Source: an uncultured Bacillota bacterium (GTDB lineage Bacteria > Bacillota_A > Clostridia > Peptostreptococcales > Anaerovoracaceae). Taken from it: a stretch of DNA of 6,282 nucleotides. Location of the stretch: NCBI GenBank assembly GCA_946628525.1, contig CAMOWO010000048.1:1-6282 (forward strand). The letters are read 5' to 3'. A program made the position numbers and the translations under genes. The notes under the pieces are model-generated. The model was not told the DNA's origin. It saw nothing but the letters and a program-made list of their open reading frames with translations, and ran no database searches. Of the stretch, positions 1 through 5,438 are shown piece by piece (positions within the stretch are counted from its first letter, which is position 1; every line of letters begins with the position of its first letter).

Positions 1-255
1 CTCGTTCCTGGAGTGGGCGAGATCATCGGCGGAAGCCAGAGAGAAGAACGTTACGACCTCCTCAAGGAGAGGATCGAAGCGGACGGAATGGATCTGGACA
101 ACTACTGGTGGTACATGGATCTGAGAAAGTACGGCGGTGTCAAGCATGCCGGATTCGGCCTCGGATTCGAGAGGATCATCATGTACATCACAGGTATGGG
201 CAATATCAGAGACGTCCTGCCGTTCCCGAGAACACCGAAAACAGCAGATTTTTAA
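1..255 (+). CDS. asnS: Asparaginyl-tRNA synthetase, C-terminal fragment (5' end outside window)
   Basis: This is the last 84 residues of a class IIb aminoacyl-tRNA synthetase, the cytoplasmic enzyme that charges tRNA-Asn with asparagine using ATP. The frame is open from base 1 and ends at TAA 253-255. Visible family marks are [13 protein letters not shown] near the start, [12 protein letters not shown] in the middle, and class II motif 3, GFGLGFERI at 151-177, whose arginine (172-174) contacts ATP in this family. The end, [14 protein letters not shown], is the usual AsnRS C-terminus, so the gene finishes at its normal place. NYWWY-DLRKYG together with the PFPRTP ending favours AsnRS over the related AspRS and LysRS. 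It is followed directly by an intrinsic terminator, so it is probably the last gene of its transcript. The catalytic core upstream is not in the window. Confidence 0.96.
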   Translation, partial: LVPGVGEIIGGSQREERYDLLKERIEADGMDLDNYWWYMDLRKYGGVKHAGFGLGFERIIMYITGMGNIRDVLPFPRTPKTADF

Positions 256-273
256 AGAATGTGAAGCGACACG

Positions 274-307
274 ATGCCGGAGAGCGAAAGCCCTCCGGTA
301 TTTTTTT
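274..307 (+). terminator. Intrinsic terminator of asnS
   Basis: The hairpin has a 9-bp outer stem, 274-282 paired with 293-301, with one G-T wobble at 276/299. An A-C mismatch (283/292) and two further G-C pairs lead to a GAAA tetraloop at 286-289. Seven T residues follow at 301-307. It starts 19 nt after the asnS stop codon. The GNRA loop, GC-rich stem and T tract make this a confident Rho-independent terminator. Confidence 0.93.
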
Positions 308-308
308 G

Positions 309-338
309 TTGTCAGTATATGGCAAAGATTGGTATAAT
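309..338 (+). promoter_or_regulatory. Promoter of the first NlpC/P60-like gene (extended -10)
   Basis: The -35 is TTGTCA at 309-314 (5 of 6 to TTGACA), followed by an 18-bp spacer and a perfect -10, TATAAT, at 333-338. The -10 is preceded by TG at 330-331, giving the extended TGnTATAAT form. The -35 begins one base after the asnS terminator's T tract. Transcription would start near 345, leaving a leader of only about 12 nt that begins at the ribosome binding site. This is a prediction from consensus matches only. Confidence 0.8.
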
Positions 339-344
339 AATGCA

Positions 345-350
345 AGGAGG
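345..350 (+). promoter_or_regulatory. Ribosome binding site that fixes the start at 357
   Basis: AGGAGG lies 6 nt before ATG 357. The same frame is open upstream to an ATG at 108, but those codons overlap asnS and its terminator and encode no signal peptide. The start at 357 gives a textbook secretion signal immediately, so it is preferred. Confidence 0.92.
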
Positions 351-356
351 CGAGCG

Positions 357-1559
357 ATGAAAAGAATCCTTGTATTACTGATGTGTGTCATAATAGCGGT
401 GGCCATGGCTCCCCAGGCAGAAGGGGCCTTTTTGGCGTACGCAGACGAGGAGACGACGAGCACCCTTTCCGTAGAAGAACCTTCGGAGAAAGAGGCAGCT
501 ACAGACACCTTTGCAGGAACATCGGAGGAGGTAGAAGAGCCGGCCACCGAGGAGCCGGATCCCGAACCGGACCCCACGAGACCTCCCCACAAACATAAAT
601 ATGTCTCAAAGGTGACGAAGAAGGCCACCTGCAAGCGGAAGGGCGTAAGGACGTACACCTGCGAGTGCGGCGATTACTATACGAAGCCGATCCCGAAGGC
701 GAAGCACAAGTATAAGAAAAAGGTGATAAAAAAGGCCAAGTGCACCAAGGGCGGCAAGGTGCGGTATAGGTGCAGCGTCTGCGGCAAGAAGTATTACAAG
801 AAAACGACGAAGCTCGGCCACAAGTATAAGAAGAAGGTGCTGCGCAAAGCGACCTGTACCCATACGGGCAAGGCCAGATATACGTGCAAGCGCTGCGGCA
901 AGAAGTATACGAAAGTGATCAAAAAACGCGTTCATCACCCGAAAGTCAGAAAGGGCAAGTACTTCTGCAGGGACTGCGGCGTGAAGATCACGAAACTGAG
1001 CAAGTATCAGAAGACGCTGCTTTCGAGGGATTTCGCCGTTTACTGGGCCAAGAAGATCGCGGCCAATAATAATTTTCATTACGGCAAGAGTAAGTGGGCC
1101 CACCATAACGGATGCTACTTCTGCGGCACGAATCAGTACGAGAAGAGCCTGAAGATCAAGGACGGAGCCACCCTCAAGGAATGCGAGAAGACGTACTGCT
1201 GCAATCCTTTCGTCACGGCGGCGTACTGCCACGGAGCAGGGGCGGAGGAAGTGGACTGCACCGTGAAATCCAAGCGGTTCGGCCTTGCCAACGACTCGAA
1301 TAAAGTGGTAAAGAACAAGAGCTGGAAGAAGGTCAAAAAACCGTCCAAAGTGACGAGGCTCATGGTGGGAGACATCCTTCTGACGCCGACCCACGCCATG
1401 CTTTATGCGGGGGGCGGTAAGGTAGTCCACGCCCAGCATCATGATAACGGGGTGAGAGGCGACTACTGGAACGAGTCCATCGTCTGGGACAAGATCAGCG
1501 ACAGGCAGTGGAAGAGGACGTCGAAAATATACAGATACATGGGAACGGGAAAGTTCTAG
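357..1559 (+). CDS. Secreted cysteine-rich NlpC/P60-like protein, paralogue 1 (400 aa)
   Basis: Likely an exported cell-wall amidase or endopeptidase; the exact substrate is unknown. Residues 1-29 form a signal peptide (MKR, hydrophobic core, AYA before DE). Residues 30-77 are an acidic, Pro/Thr-rich linker. Residues 80-213 hold three full repeats and one partial repeat with the pattern H-K-Y...C...G...YxCxxCG; this stretch is extremely basic (about 51 Lys/Arg against 3 Asp/Glu). Residues 224-400 form the C-terminal domain: GCYFCGTNQ (Cys253, Cys256), Cys276, then YCCNPFVTAAY, where Cys282 aligns with the NlpC/P60 nucleophile in DCSGF. VGDILL follows, then His346 in HAMLYAG and His358 in VVHA, 12 residues apart, fitting the family's Cys-His-His triad. 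Paralogue 2 follows 78 nt downstream. No wall-sorting motif or transmembrane anchor is seen, and the lipobox pattern is absent. The signal peptide and fold class are confident; the enzyme activity is inferred. Confidence 0.88.
   Translation: MKRILVLLMCVIIAVAMAPQAEGAFLAYADEETTSTLSVEEPSEKEAATDTFAGTSEEVEEPATEEPDPEPDPTRPPHKHKYVSKVTKKATCKRKGVRTYTCECGDYYTKPIPKAKHKYKKKVIKKAKCTKGGKVRYRCSVCGKKYYKKTTKLGHKYKKKVLRKATCTHTGKARYTCKRCGKKYTKVIKKRVHHPKVRKGKYFCRDCGVKITKLSKYQKTLLSRDFAVYWAKKIAANNNFHYGKSKWAHHNGCYFCGTNQYEKSLKIKDGATLKECEKTYCCNPFVTAAYCHGAGAEEVDCTVKSKRFGLANDSNKVVKNKSWKKVKKPSKVTRLMVGDILLTPTHAMLYAGGGKVVHAQHHDNGVRGDYWNESIVWDKISDRQWKRTSKIYRYMGTGKF
594..995 (+). repeat. Tandem Cys-ribbon-like repeats in paralogue 1 (about 38 aa / 114 bp period)
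   Basis: Unit 1 is at 594-704, unit 2 at 705-818, unit 3 at 819-932, and a shortened unit 4 at 933 to about 995. Each full unit begins HKY, is lysine-rich, has one Cys, then G, then a CxxCG pair and a Y-Y/T tail. Units 2 and 3 are also clearly similar as DNA (both open CACAAGTATAAGAA). Unit 1 has CxCG (residues 102-104) where the others have CxxCG. One His and three Cys per unit could bind one zinc ion or form disulfides; this is inference. Comparable repeats occur in many clostridial surface proteins. Confidence 0.87.
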
Positions 1560-1577
1560 ATATATTTTGTAAATAAA

Positions 1578-1606
1578 TGGAAAATAACTCCGATCTGTGC
1601 TATACT
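1578..1606 (+). promoter_or_regulatory. Promoter of the second NlpC/P60-like gene (extended -10)
   Basis: The -35 is TGGAAA at 1578-1583 (4 of 6), followed by a 17-bp spacer and -10 TATACT at 1601-1606 (5 of 6). TG at 1598-1599 gives an extended TGnTATACT. Predicted start is near 1613, leaving a leader of about 25 nt. No terminator separates it from paralogue 1, so the downstream genes could also receive read-through transcripts. Confidence 0.72.
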
Positions 1607-1633
1607 ATACGAGTAAGGGCATTGGATCGGAGT
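1587..1633 (+). repeat. 9-bp perfect inverted repeat around the -10 region and ribosome binding site
   Basis: ACTCCGATC at 1587-1595 is the exact reverse complement of GATCGGAGT at 1625-1633, with 29 nt between. The left arm lies in the -35/-10 spacer and the right arm contains the GGAG ribosome binding site (1629-1632) of the gene starting at 1638. Only RNA begun upstream of 1587 would carry both arms. No T tract follows, so it is not a standard terminator. It could be a regulator's operator or an RNA switch; see findings. Confidence 0.75.
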
Positions 1634-1637
1634 ATTT

Positions 1638-2942
1638 ATGAAAAGAACAGGCATGTTTTTTGTATTGATCCTGTGTTTTGCCGTGATCATGATGCCGGAG
1701 ACCGCAAGCGCCGCGAAGAAGCCGGCGAAGGTCGCCATCAGTCAGATCACTACGGCGCAGACCGGGCAGGAAGGGGAGGTCACGCTTACGTGGGGCCAAA
1801 CGAGCTGCAGCGGTTATCAGATAGAGTACGCGGACAACAGCAAATTCACCGGTTCCAGAACGTGGACAGGCAAAGGCAAAAGCGTCATCACGAAGCAGAT
1901 CAAGTGCCTGGAGCCGGGAAGTGTCTACTGGTTCAGAGTCAGGGCGTACACGGAGGATAAAGCGGGAAAAACGTACGGCGCTTGGAGTGCAGCTAAGAAG
2001 AAACAGGCGCACCGTCACTGCTTCGTCTCCGGGACCGCCGTCGAGCCCGGGTGCGGGAGCGCAGGCAGTCAGGAATACGTGTGCAGCGGCTGCACCGCCT
2101 CCTACAGCGTGAAGCTCACGCCCCTTCGCCACAACTACAAAGGAAAGGTGACGCTCAAAGCGAACTGCAAGCGGGACGGCGAAAAGACGTACACCTGCAC
2201 GTTGTGCGGGGACGCCTACACGGAGAAGATCGCGAAAACGACGGAGCATAAACCGAAAAAGAAAGACGGCAAAACCGTATGCGCCGTGTGCGGCAAAGTG
2301 CTCAAAGGTGCCGGTGGGGGTGTGAAGAAGGCGGCCCCGTCGCGGGCGGCGAAAAAAGCCAAAGCCTCAAAGCCTAAGACACGGCAGCAGCGAAATCTCC
2401 AGGCACGGGAAGCAGCCGTCAGCTGGGCCGTCGCTATTGCAAAAGACAACTCTTTCCATTATGGTAGGAGTAAGTGGGCTCATCACCACGGATGCTACTT
2501 CTGCGGGACGAACCAGAAGAAGGGCAGCCCCAAACGGCGCGGGGGAGCATCGGTTTCTCAGTGTGAGAAAACCTACTGCTGCAACCCTTTCGTCACGGCG
2601 GCATACCACCACGGTGCAGGAGCCACAGAAGTCAACTGCAAGTACGCATCGAAGCGGATCAATCTTGCCAATGACAGGAACAAGGCGCTGAAGAACAGCA
2701 AGGCATTCAAAAGAGTCACGAAACCGCGGAAGGTGACGTCGCTGAAGGTCGGAGACATCCTCCTGACGCCTTCCCATGCGATGCTCTACGCGGGAGATGG
2801 TAAAGTCGTCCATGCAGCCCATCACGATAACGGCAAGAAGGACGCCTACTGGAACAGTTCGATCGTATGCGGGTCCATAAGCGACAGGCACTGGCGGAGG
2901 ACCACGAAGATATACAGATATTGCGGAACAGGAAAGTTTTGA
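1638..2942 (+). CDS. Secreted Fn3 and NlpC/P60-like cysteine-rich protein, paralogue 2 (434 aa)
   Basis: Likely an exported cell-wall hydrolase related to the preceding gene. Residues 1-25 are a signal peptide ending ASA before AKK. Residues about 29-122 look like a bacterial fibronectin type III domain: VTLTW, SGYQIEYADNSKF, then LEPGSVYWFRVRAYT and YGAWS. Residues 125-223 contain Cys-ribbon repeats (one degenerate, one full, one partial). Residues 224-255 form a Lys/Ala-rich linker. Residues 257-434 form the catalytic-type domain, with GCYFCGTNQ (Cys286, Cys289), Cys309, YCCNPFVTAAY (putative nucleophile Cys315), and His380 and His392 spaced 12 apart. By hand count about 122 of 177 positions in this domain match paralogue 1, with a single one-residue gap, while the N-terminal parts differ. 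The start has GGAG 5 nt upstream. The gene ends 8 nt before the small Cys-rich gene, suggesting one transcript. Substrate is unknown. Confidence 0.88.
   Translation: MKRTGMFFVLILCFAVIMMPETASAAKKPAKVAISQITTAQTGQEGEVTLTWGQTSCSGYQIEYADNSKFTGSRTWTGKGKSVITKQIKCLEPGSVYWFRVRAYTEDKAGKTYGAWSAAKKKQAHRHCFVSGTAVEPGCGSAGSQEYVCSGCTASYSVKLTPLRHNYKGKVTLKANCKRDGEKTYTCTLCGDAYTEKIAKTTEHKPKKKDGKTVCAVCGKVLKGAGGGVKKAAPSRAAKKAKASKPKTRQQRNLQAREAAVSWAVAIAKDNSFHYGRSKWAHHHGCYFCGTNQKKGSPKRRGGASVSQCEKTYCCNPFVTAAYHHGAGATEVNCKYASKRINLANDRNKALKNSKAFKRVTKPRKVTSLKVGDILLTPSHAMLYAGDGKVVHAAHHDNGKKDAYWNSSIVCGSISDRHWRRTTKIYRYCGTGKF
2010..2306 (+). repeat. Cys-ribbon-like repeats in paralogue 2
   Basis: Three units of the same type as in paralogue 1. 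Unit A (2010-2129) is diverged, with the CxxC present but the preceding glycine region rearranged. Unit B (2130-2246) is a full copy (H-N-Y...C...G...YTCxxCG). Unit C (2247 to about 2306) is short, keeping H and CxxCG. The units are more diverged from one another than those of paralogue 1. Confidence 0.78.
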
Positions 2943-2950
2943 GGGTCATC

Positions 2951-3229
2951 ATGAGTAATAACGAGAGATTTTTCATCAACAGAGAATGCAAGTATTTCCC
3001 TTGCCACCAGGTGGAGAAAGAGGAGGAGTTCAACTGCAAATTCTGCTACTGTCCGCTGTATGCGCTGGGTGATGCCTGCGGAGGGGATATGAACTGGATC
3101 GAATCCGGGGGTACTTTTATCAAAGATTGCAGCGGCTGCACCGTCCCTCACCGCAAGGATTCTGCGGACTATATCGACTCGAGATTCGCTGAATTGTCCG
3201 CCCTTGCAGCGTCAAATCACGATGAGTGA
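2951..3229 (+). CDS. Small cysteine-rich protein (cysteine-rich small domain type, 92 aa)
   Basis: Function unknown. It has no signal peptide or membrane segment, so it is probably cytoplasmic. Eight cysteines (13, 18, 29, 32, 34, 43, 60, 63) and two histidines (19, 67) fall in the pattern C-x4-CH, then CxxCxCPLY, then C-GG, and finally DCSGCTVPHR. This agrees with my memory of the Pfam 'cysteine-rich small domain' family (PF04071), whose members are short and sometimes lie near cobalamin genes; a metal-binding role is plausible but unproven. ATG 2951 is preceded by GAGGG at 2941-2945, 5 nt away, and this ribosome binding site overlaps the TGA stop of the upstream gene (2940-2942). That arrangement points to coupled expression with the secreted paralogue. 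The residues after about 75 (DSRFAELSAL...) are a weakly conserved-looking tail. A strong terminator follows. Confidence 0.86.
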   Translation: MSNNERFFINRECKYFPCHQVEKEEEFNCKFCYCPLYALGDACGGDMNWIESGGTFIKDCSGCTVPHRKDSADYIDSRFAELSALAASNHDE

Positions 3230-3239
3230 TCGTAAAGTT

Positions 3240-3271
3240 ATTAAAATCAGGCCCAGGGGTCTGATTTTAAT
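3240..3271 (+). terminator. Terminator of the hydrolase / Cys-rich gene unit
   Basis: A 14-bp stem, 3240-3253 paired with 3258-3271, has one G-T wobble and a 4-nt loop (CAGG, 3254-3257). It starts 10 nt after the stop codon. The lower stem is A/T-rich, so the right arm supplies TTTTAATT instead of a separate long T tract. The complementary A run on the left arm would also allow termination of minus-strand transcripts. Confidence 0.82.
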
Positions 3272-3299
3272 TGTAATGGGTAACATGCGATGATATAAT
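3271..3299 (+). promoter_or_regulatory. Promoter of the EF-G paralogue (extended -10)
   Basis: The -35 is TTGTAA at 3271-3276 (4 of 6), then a 17-bp spacer and a perfect TATAAT at 3294-3299. TG at 3291-3292 gives an extended -10. Predicted start is near 3306, with a leader of about 29 nt ending in AGGAGGT (3321-3327), 7 nt before ATG 3335. The -35 shares its first base with the preceding terminator stem. A perfect -10 plus a strong ribosome binding site fits high expression. Confidence 0.82.
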
Positions 3300-3334
3300 G
3301 ACCATATATGCGAAAAAAATAGGAGGTCTTAATA

Positions 3335-5275
3335 ATGAAGGGCTATAAAAACGACAACATCAGAAACATCGCTCTGCTGGGACATGGCGGCGCCGGCAAA
3401 ACTACCTTCCTTGAGGCTGGTCTGCTGGCCACTAAGGTAATCAGCAGACTTGGTAAGGTAGAAGACGGAAACACTGTATCAGACTATGACAAGATGGAGA
3501 TCGAGAAGGGATATTCCATCGGAACATCCATCGTTCCGGTTGAGTACAATAAGGTAAAACTCAACTTCGTTGATACACCGGGATTCTTTGATTTCGTAGG
3601 AGAGGTAAACTCAGCTCTCAGAGCAGTGGAAGCTGCTGCTATCCTGGTAGATGCATCATCCGGTATCCAGGTAGGTACAGAGAAGGCTTGGAATTCATGC
3701 AAGCAGTTCTCCGTTCCTAGATTCTTCCTCATCAACAAGATCGACAAAGAGAACGTGAACGTTGATGAAGTTATCGAATCCCTGAAGGATAAGTTCGGTA
3801 CTTCCGTAGTTACACTGGACGATACAGATGCTCTGACAGAAGCGATCGCAGAGACAGATGAGGAACTCATGGAGAAGTTCTTCGAAGGCGAAGAGTTCAC
3901 ACCGGAAGAGTTCAACAACGGACTGTCAAAGGGTATCGCAGCAGGAGATATCGCACCGATCCTCGTTGTATCAGCGATGACAGGTGAGGGTATCGAAGAT
4001 GCTCTGCAGAAGTTCATCGACCTCACACCGAAACCAGCATCCGTAGAAGCATATGAAGCGAAGAACGGTGAAGACGAAGATATCGAGATCACAGTAGACC
4101 CTGCAGGTCCTGTTGCAGCTCTCATCTTCAAGACGATCGCCGACCCGTTCCTGGGCAAGATCTCACTTGCTAAGGTCGTTTCAGGTACACTCAAGGCAGG
4201 TCAGGAAGTATACAACACAAGATCAGAAAAAACTGAGAAGCTCGGATCCATGTTCTTCCTCAGAGGAAAGAACCAGGAAGATGCTCCGGAAGCAGTTGCA
4301 GGCGACATCGTAGCACTGGGTAAGCTCCAGTTCACAAACACAGGAGATACACTGAGCACTAAGGATGCTCCGATCACACTTCCGGGAATCGAATTCCCTT
4401 CACCATCCCTCTTCAAGGCTGTTGAACCAGCTAAGACAGGTGATGACGAAAAGATGGGTTCAGGATTCAGAAAGCTCATGGAAGAAGACCCTTCATTCGT
4501 ACTTCAGAACAATACAGAAACACATCAGACACTTCTCGGCGGACAGGGAGACATCCAGCTGGGCATCATCACTGCGAAGCTGAAGGATAAGTTCGGCGTA
4601 GACGTTGTAGAAGTTCCTCAGAAGATCGCTTACAGAGAAACGATCAAGGGCACTTCCGATGTACAGGGTAAACATAAGAAACAGTCAGGCGGAGCCGGAC
4701 AGTACGGTGACGTTTGGATCAAGTTCTCACCTTCACAGGAAGAGTTCGAATTCGGCGAAGAGATCTTCGGCGGTTCCGTTCCTAGAAACTACTGGCCTGC
4801 AGTTGAGAAGGGCCTGAGAGAATGCATGGAGAAGGGACCTCTCGCAGGATGCAAGGTAGTTAACGTCAAGGCTATCCTCTACGATGGTTCATACCACGAT
4901 GTAGACTCCAACGAAATGGCGTTCAAGATCGCTGCTTCACTGGCATTCAAGAAGGGTATCCCTGAAGCGAATCCATGTCTGCTGGAGCCGGTAATGAAGA
5001 TGGAAATCACAGTTCCTGACGATTACATGGGCGACGTAATGGGCGACATGAACAAGAGAAGAGGTAAGATCCTCGGTATGGAACCTCAGGCAGGCGGCGG
5101 ACAGAAGCTGATGGCTGAAGCTCCACAGGCAGAACTCTTCGACTATGCTATCGTTCTCAGATCCATGACACAGGCTAGAGGTAGCTTCACAATGGAATTC
5201 GAGAGATACGAAGAAGTACCTGCACAGATCGCACAGAAGATCATCGCAGACTACCAGGCTTCACAGGAGAAGTAA
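3335..5275 (+). CDS. fusA: Elongation factor G paralogue (EF-G-like translational GTPase, 646 aa)
   Basis: A cytoplasmic ribosome-associated GTPase of the EF-G family. Canonical EF-G drives tRNA-mRNA translocation and ribosome recycling; which job this paralogue does cannot be read from sequence. G1 is GHGGAGKT (16-23), the switch I region is EKGYSIGTS (57-65), G3 is DTPG (80-83), G4 is NKID (134-137) and G5 is SAM (213-215). Domain II starts near 257 (GPVAALIFKTIADPFLGKI), domain III follows from about 360, and domain IV from about 435, with the intact tip loop DGSYHDVDS around His521; domain V ends the protein. It is about 45 residues shorter than the usual 690, and the loss lies before domain II, in the G/G' region. 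The residue after DTPG is Phe84 instead of the catalytic His of canonical EF-G. All 15 arginines use AGA, suggesting selection for high expression. A canonical fusA probably exists elsewhere. Confidence 0.93.
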   Translation: MKGYKNDNIRNIALLGHGGAGKTTFLEAGLLATKVISRLGKVEDGNTVSDYDKMEIEKGYSIGTSIVPVEYNKVKLNFVDTPGFFDFVGEVNSALRAVEAAAILVDASSGIQVGTEKAWNSCKQFSVPRFFLINKIDKENVNVDEVIESLKDKFGTSVVTLDDTDALTEAIAETDEELMEKFFEGEEFTPEEFNNGLSKGIAAGDIAPILVVSAMTGEGIEDALQKFIDLTPKPASVEAYEAKNGEDEDIEITVDPAGPVAALIFKTIADPFLGKISLAKVVSGTLKAGQEVYNTRSEKTEKLGSMFFLRGKNQEDAPEAVAGDIVALGKLQFTNTGDTLSTKDAPITLPGIEFPSPSLFKAVEPAKTGDDEKMGSGFRKLMEEDPSFVLQNNTETHQTLLGGQGDIQLGIITAKLKDKFGVDVVEVPQKIAYRETIKGTSDVQGKHKKQSGGAGQYGDVWIKFSPSQEEFEFGEEIFGGSVPRNYWPAVEKGLRECMEKGPLAGCKVVNVKAILYDGSYHDVDSNEMAFKIAASLAFKKGIPEANPCLLEPVMKMEITVPDDYMGDVMGDMNKRRGKILGMEPQAGGGQKLMAEAPQAELFDYAIVLRSMTQARGSFTMEFERYEEVPAQIAQKIIADYQASQEK

Positions 5276-5289
5276 ACAGTTTAGATCTC

Positions 5290-5320
5290 AAGACGTGTCC
5301 GGAAACGGGCACGTCTTTTT
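5290..5320 (+). terminator. Intrinsic terminator of the EF-G paralogue
   Basis: A 12-bp stem, 5290-5301 paired with 5306-5317, has one G-T wobble (5298/5309) and a GAAA tetraloop at 5302-5305. Its 3' end runs into TTTTT at 5316-5320. It begins 14 nt after the stop codon, so the gene is transcribed alone. Confidence 0.95.
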
Positions 5321-5382
5321 GTGTCTGTGTTGGGGTTACGTGGTTCGTATGGATCAGGCACGGCATTTTCGCCATATAACAG

Positions 5383-5402
5383 GAACTGATGCGGCAGTTT
5401 TT
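5383..5402 (+). terminator. Possible weak second hairpin with T tract
   Basis: AACTG at 5384-5388 can pair with CAGTT at 5395-5399 across a 6-nt loop, extended by a G-T pair (5383/5400), and sits in a T run at 5398-5402. The stem is short. It could be a weak back-up terminator just before the radA promoter, or chance. The rest of the 5321-5403 spacer shows nothing I can assign. Confidence 0.3.
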
Positions 5403-5403
5403 C

Positions 5404-5432
5404 TTGACATTTTTTGTTAATTATTGTATCCT
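5404..5432 (+). promoter_or_regulatory. Promoter of radA
   Basis: A perfect -35, TTGACA, at 5404-5409 is followed by a 17-bp spacer and -10 TATCCT at 5427-5432 (4 of 6). Predicted start is near 5439, giving a leader of about 38 nt. The alternative -10, TATAAA at 5433-5438, would need a 23-bp spacer and is less likely. A GAGGG ribosome binding site is at 5463-5467, 9 nt before ATG 5477. Confidence 0.72.
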
Positions 5433-5438
5433 TATAAA

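Noticed and set aside
291..350. CCTCC in the asnS terminator (292-296) as an anti-ribosome-binding-site for GGAGG (346-350)
   Set aside because: Only 5 bp, and CCTCC is already held in the much stronger terminator hairpin, so it is probably chance.
108..356. Upstream extension of paralogue 1 to ATG 108
   Set aside because: It overlaps the asnS coding end and terminator, has no ribosome binding site and would bury the signal peptide internally.
375..395. Cys10 in the signal peptide of paralogue 1 as a lipoprotein anchor
   Set aside because: The surrounding LLMCV does not fit a lipobox (small residues before Cys), and an A-x-A cleavage site follows at residues 27-29.
606..1442. Long open frame on the minus strand (278 aa) opposite paralogue 1
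   Set aside because: It lies wholly opposite a gene with a signal peptide, repeats and recognisable catalytic motifs. No ribosome binding site or family resemblance was seen; it is a by-product of G/C-rich third positions.
2367..2891. Minus-strand open frame opposite paralogue 2
   Set aside because: It mirrors the minus-strand frame of paralogue 1 because the two + strand genes are homologous, so its conservation is explained by the real coding strand.
357..2942. Repeated units considered as a CRISPR array or mobile element
   Set aside because: The repeats are in-frame protein modules of about 38 codons with no spacers. No transposase, integrase or terminal inverted repeats were seen.
3484..4194. 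Minus-strand Ser-rich open frame opposite the EF-G paralogue
   Set aside because: It overlaps conserved GTPase motifs on the + strand and has low-complexity composition with no start signals.
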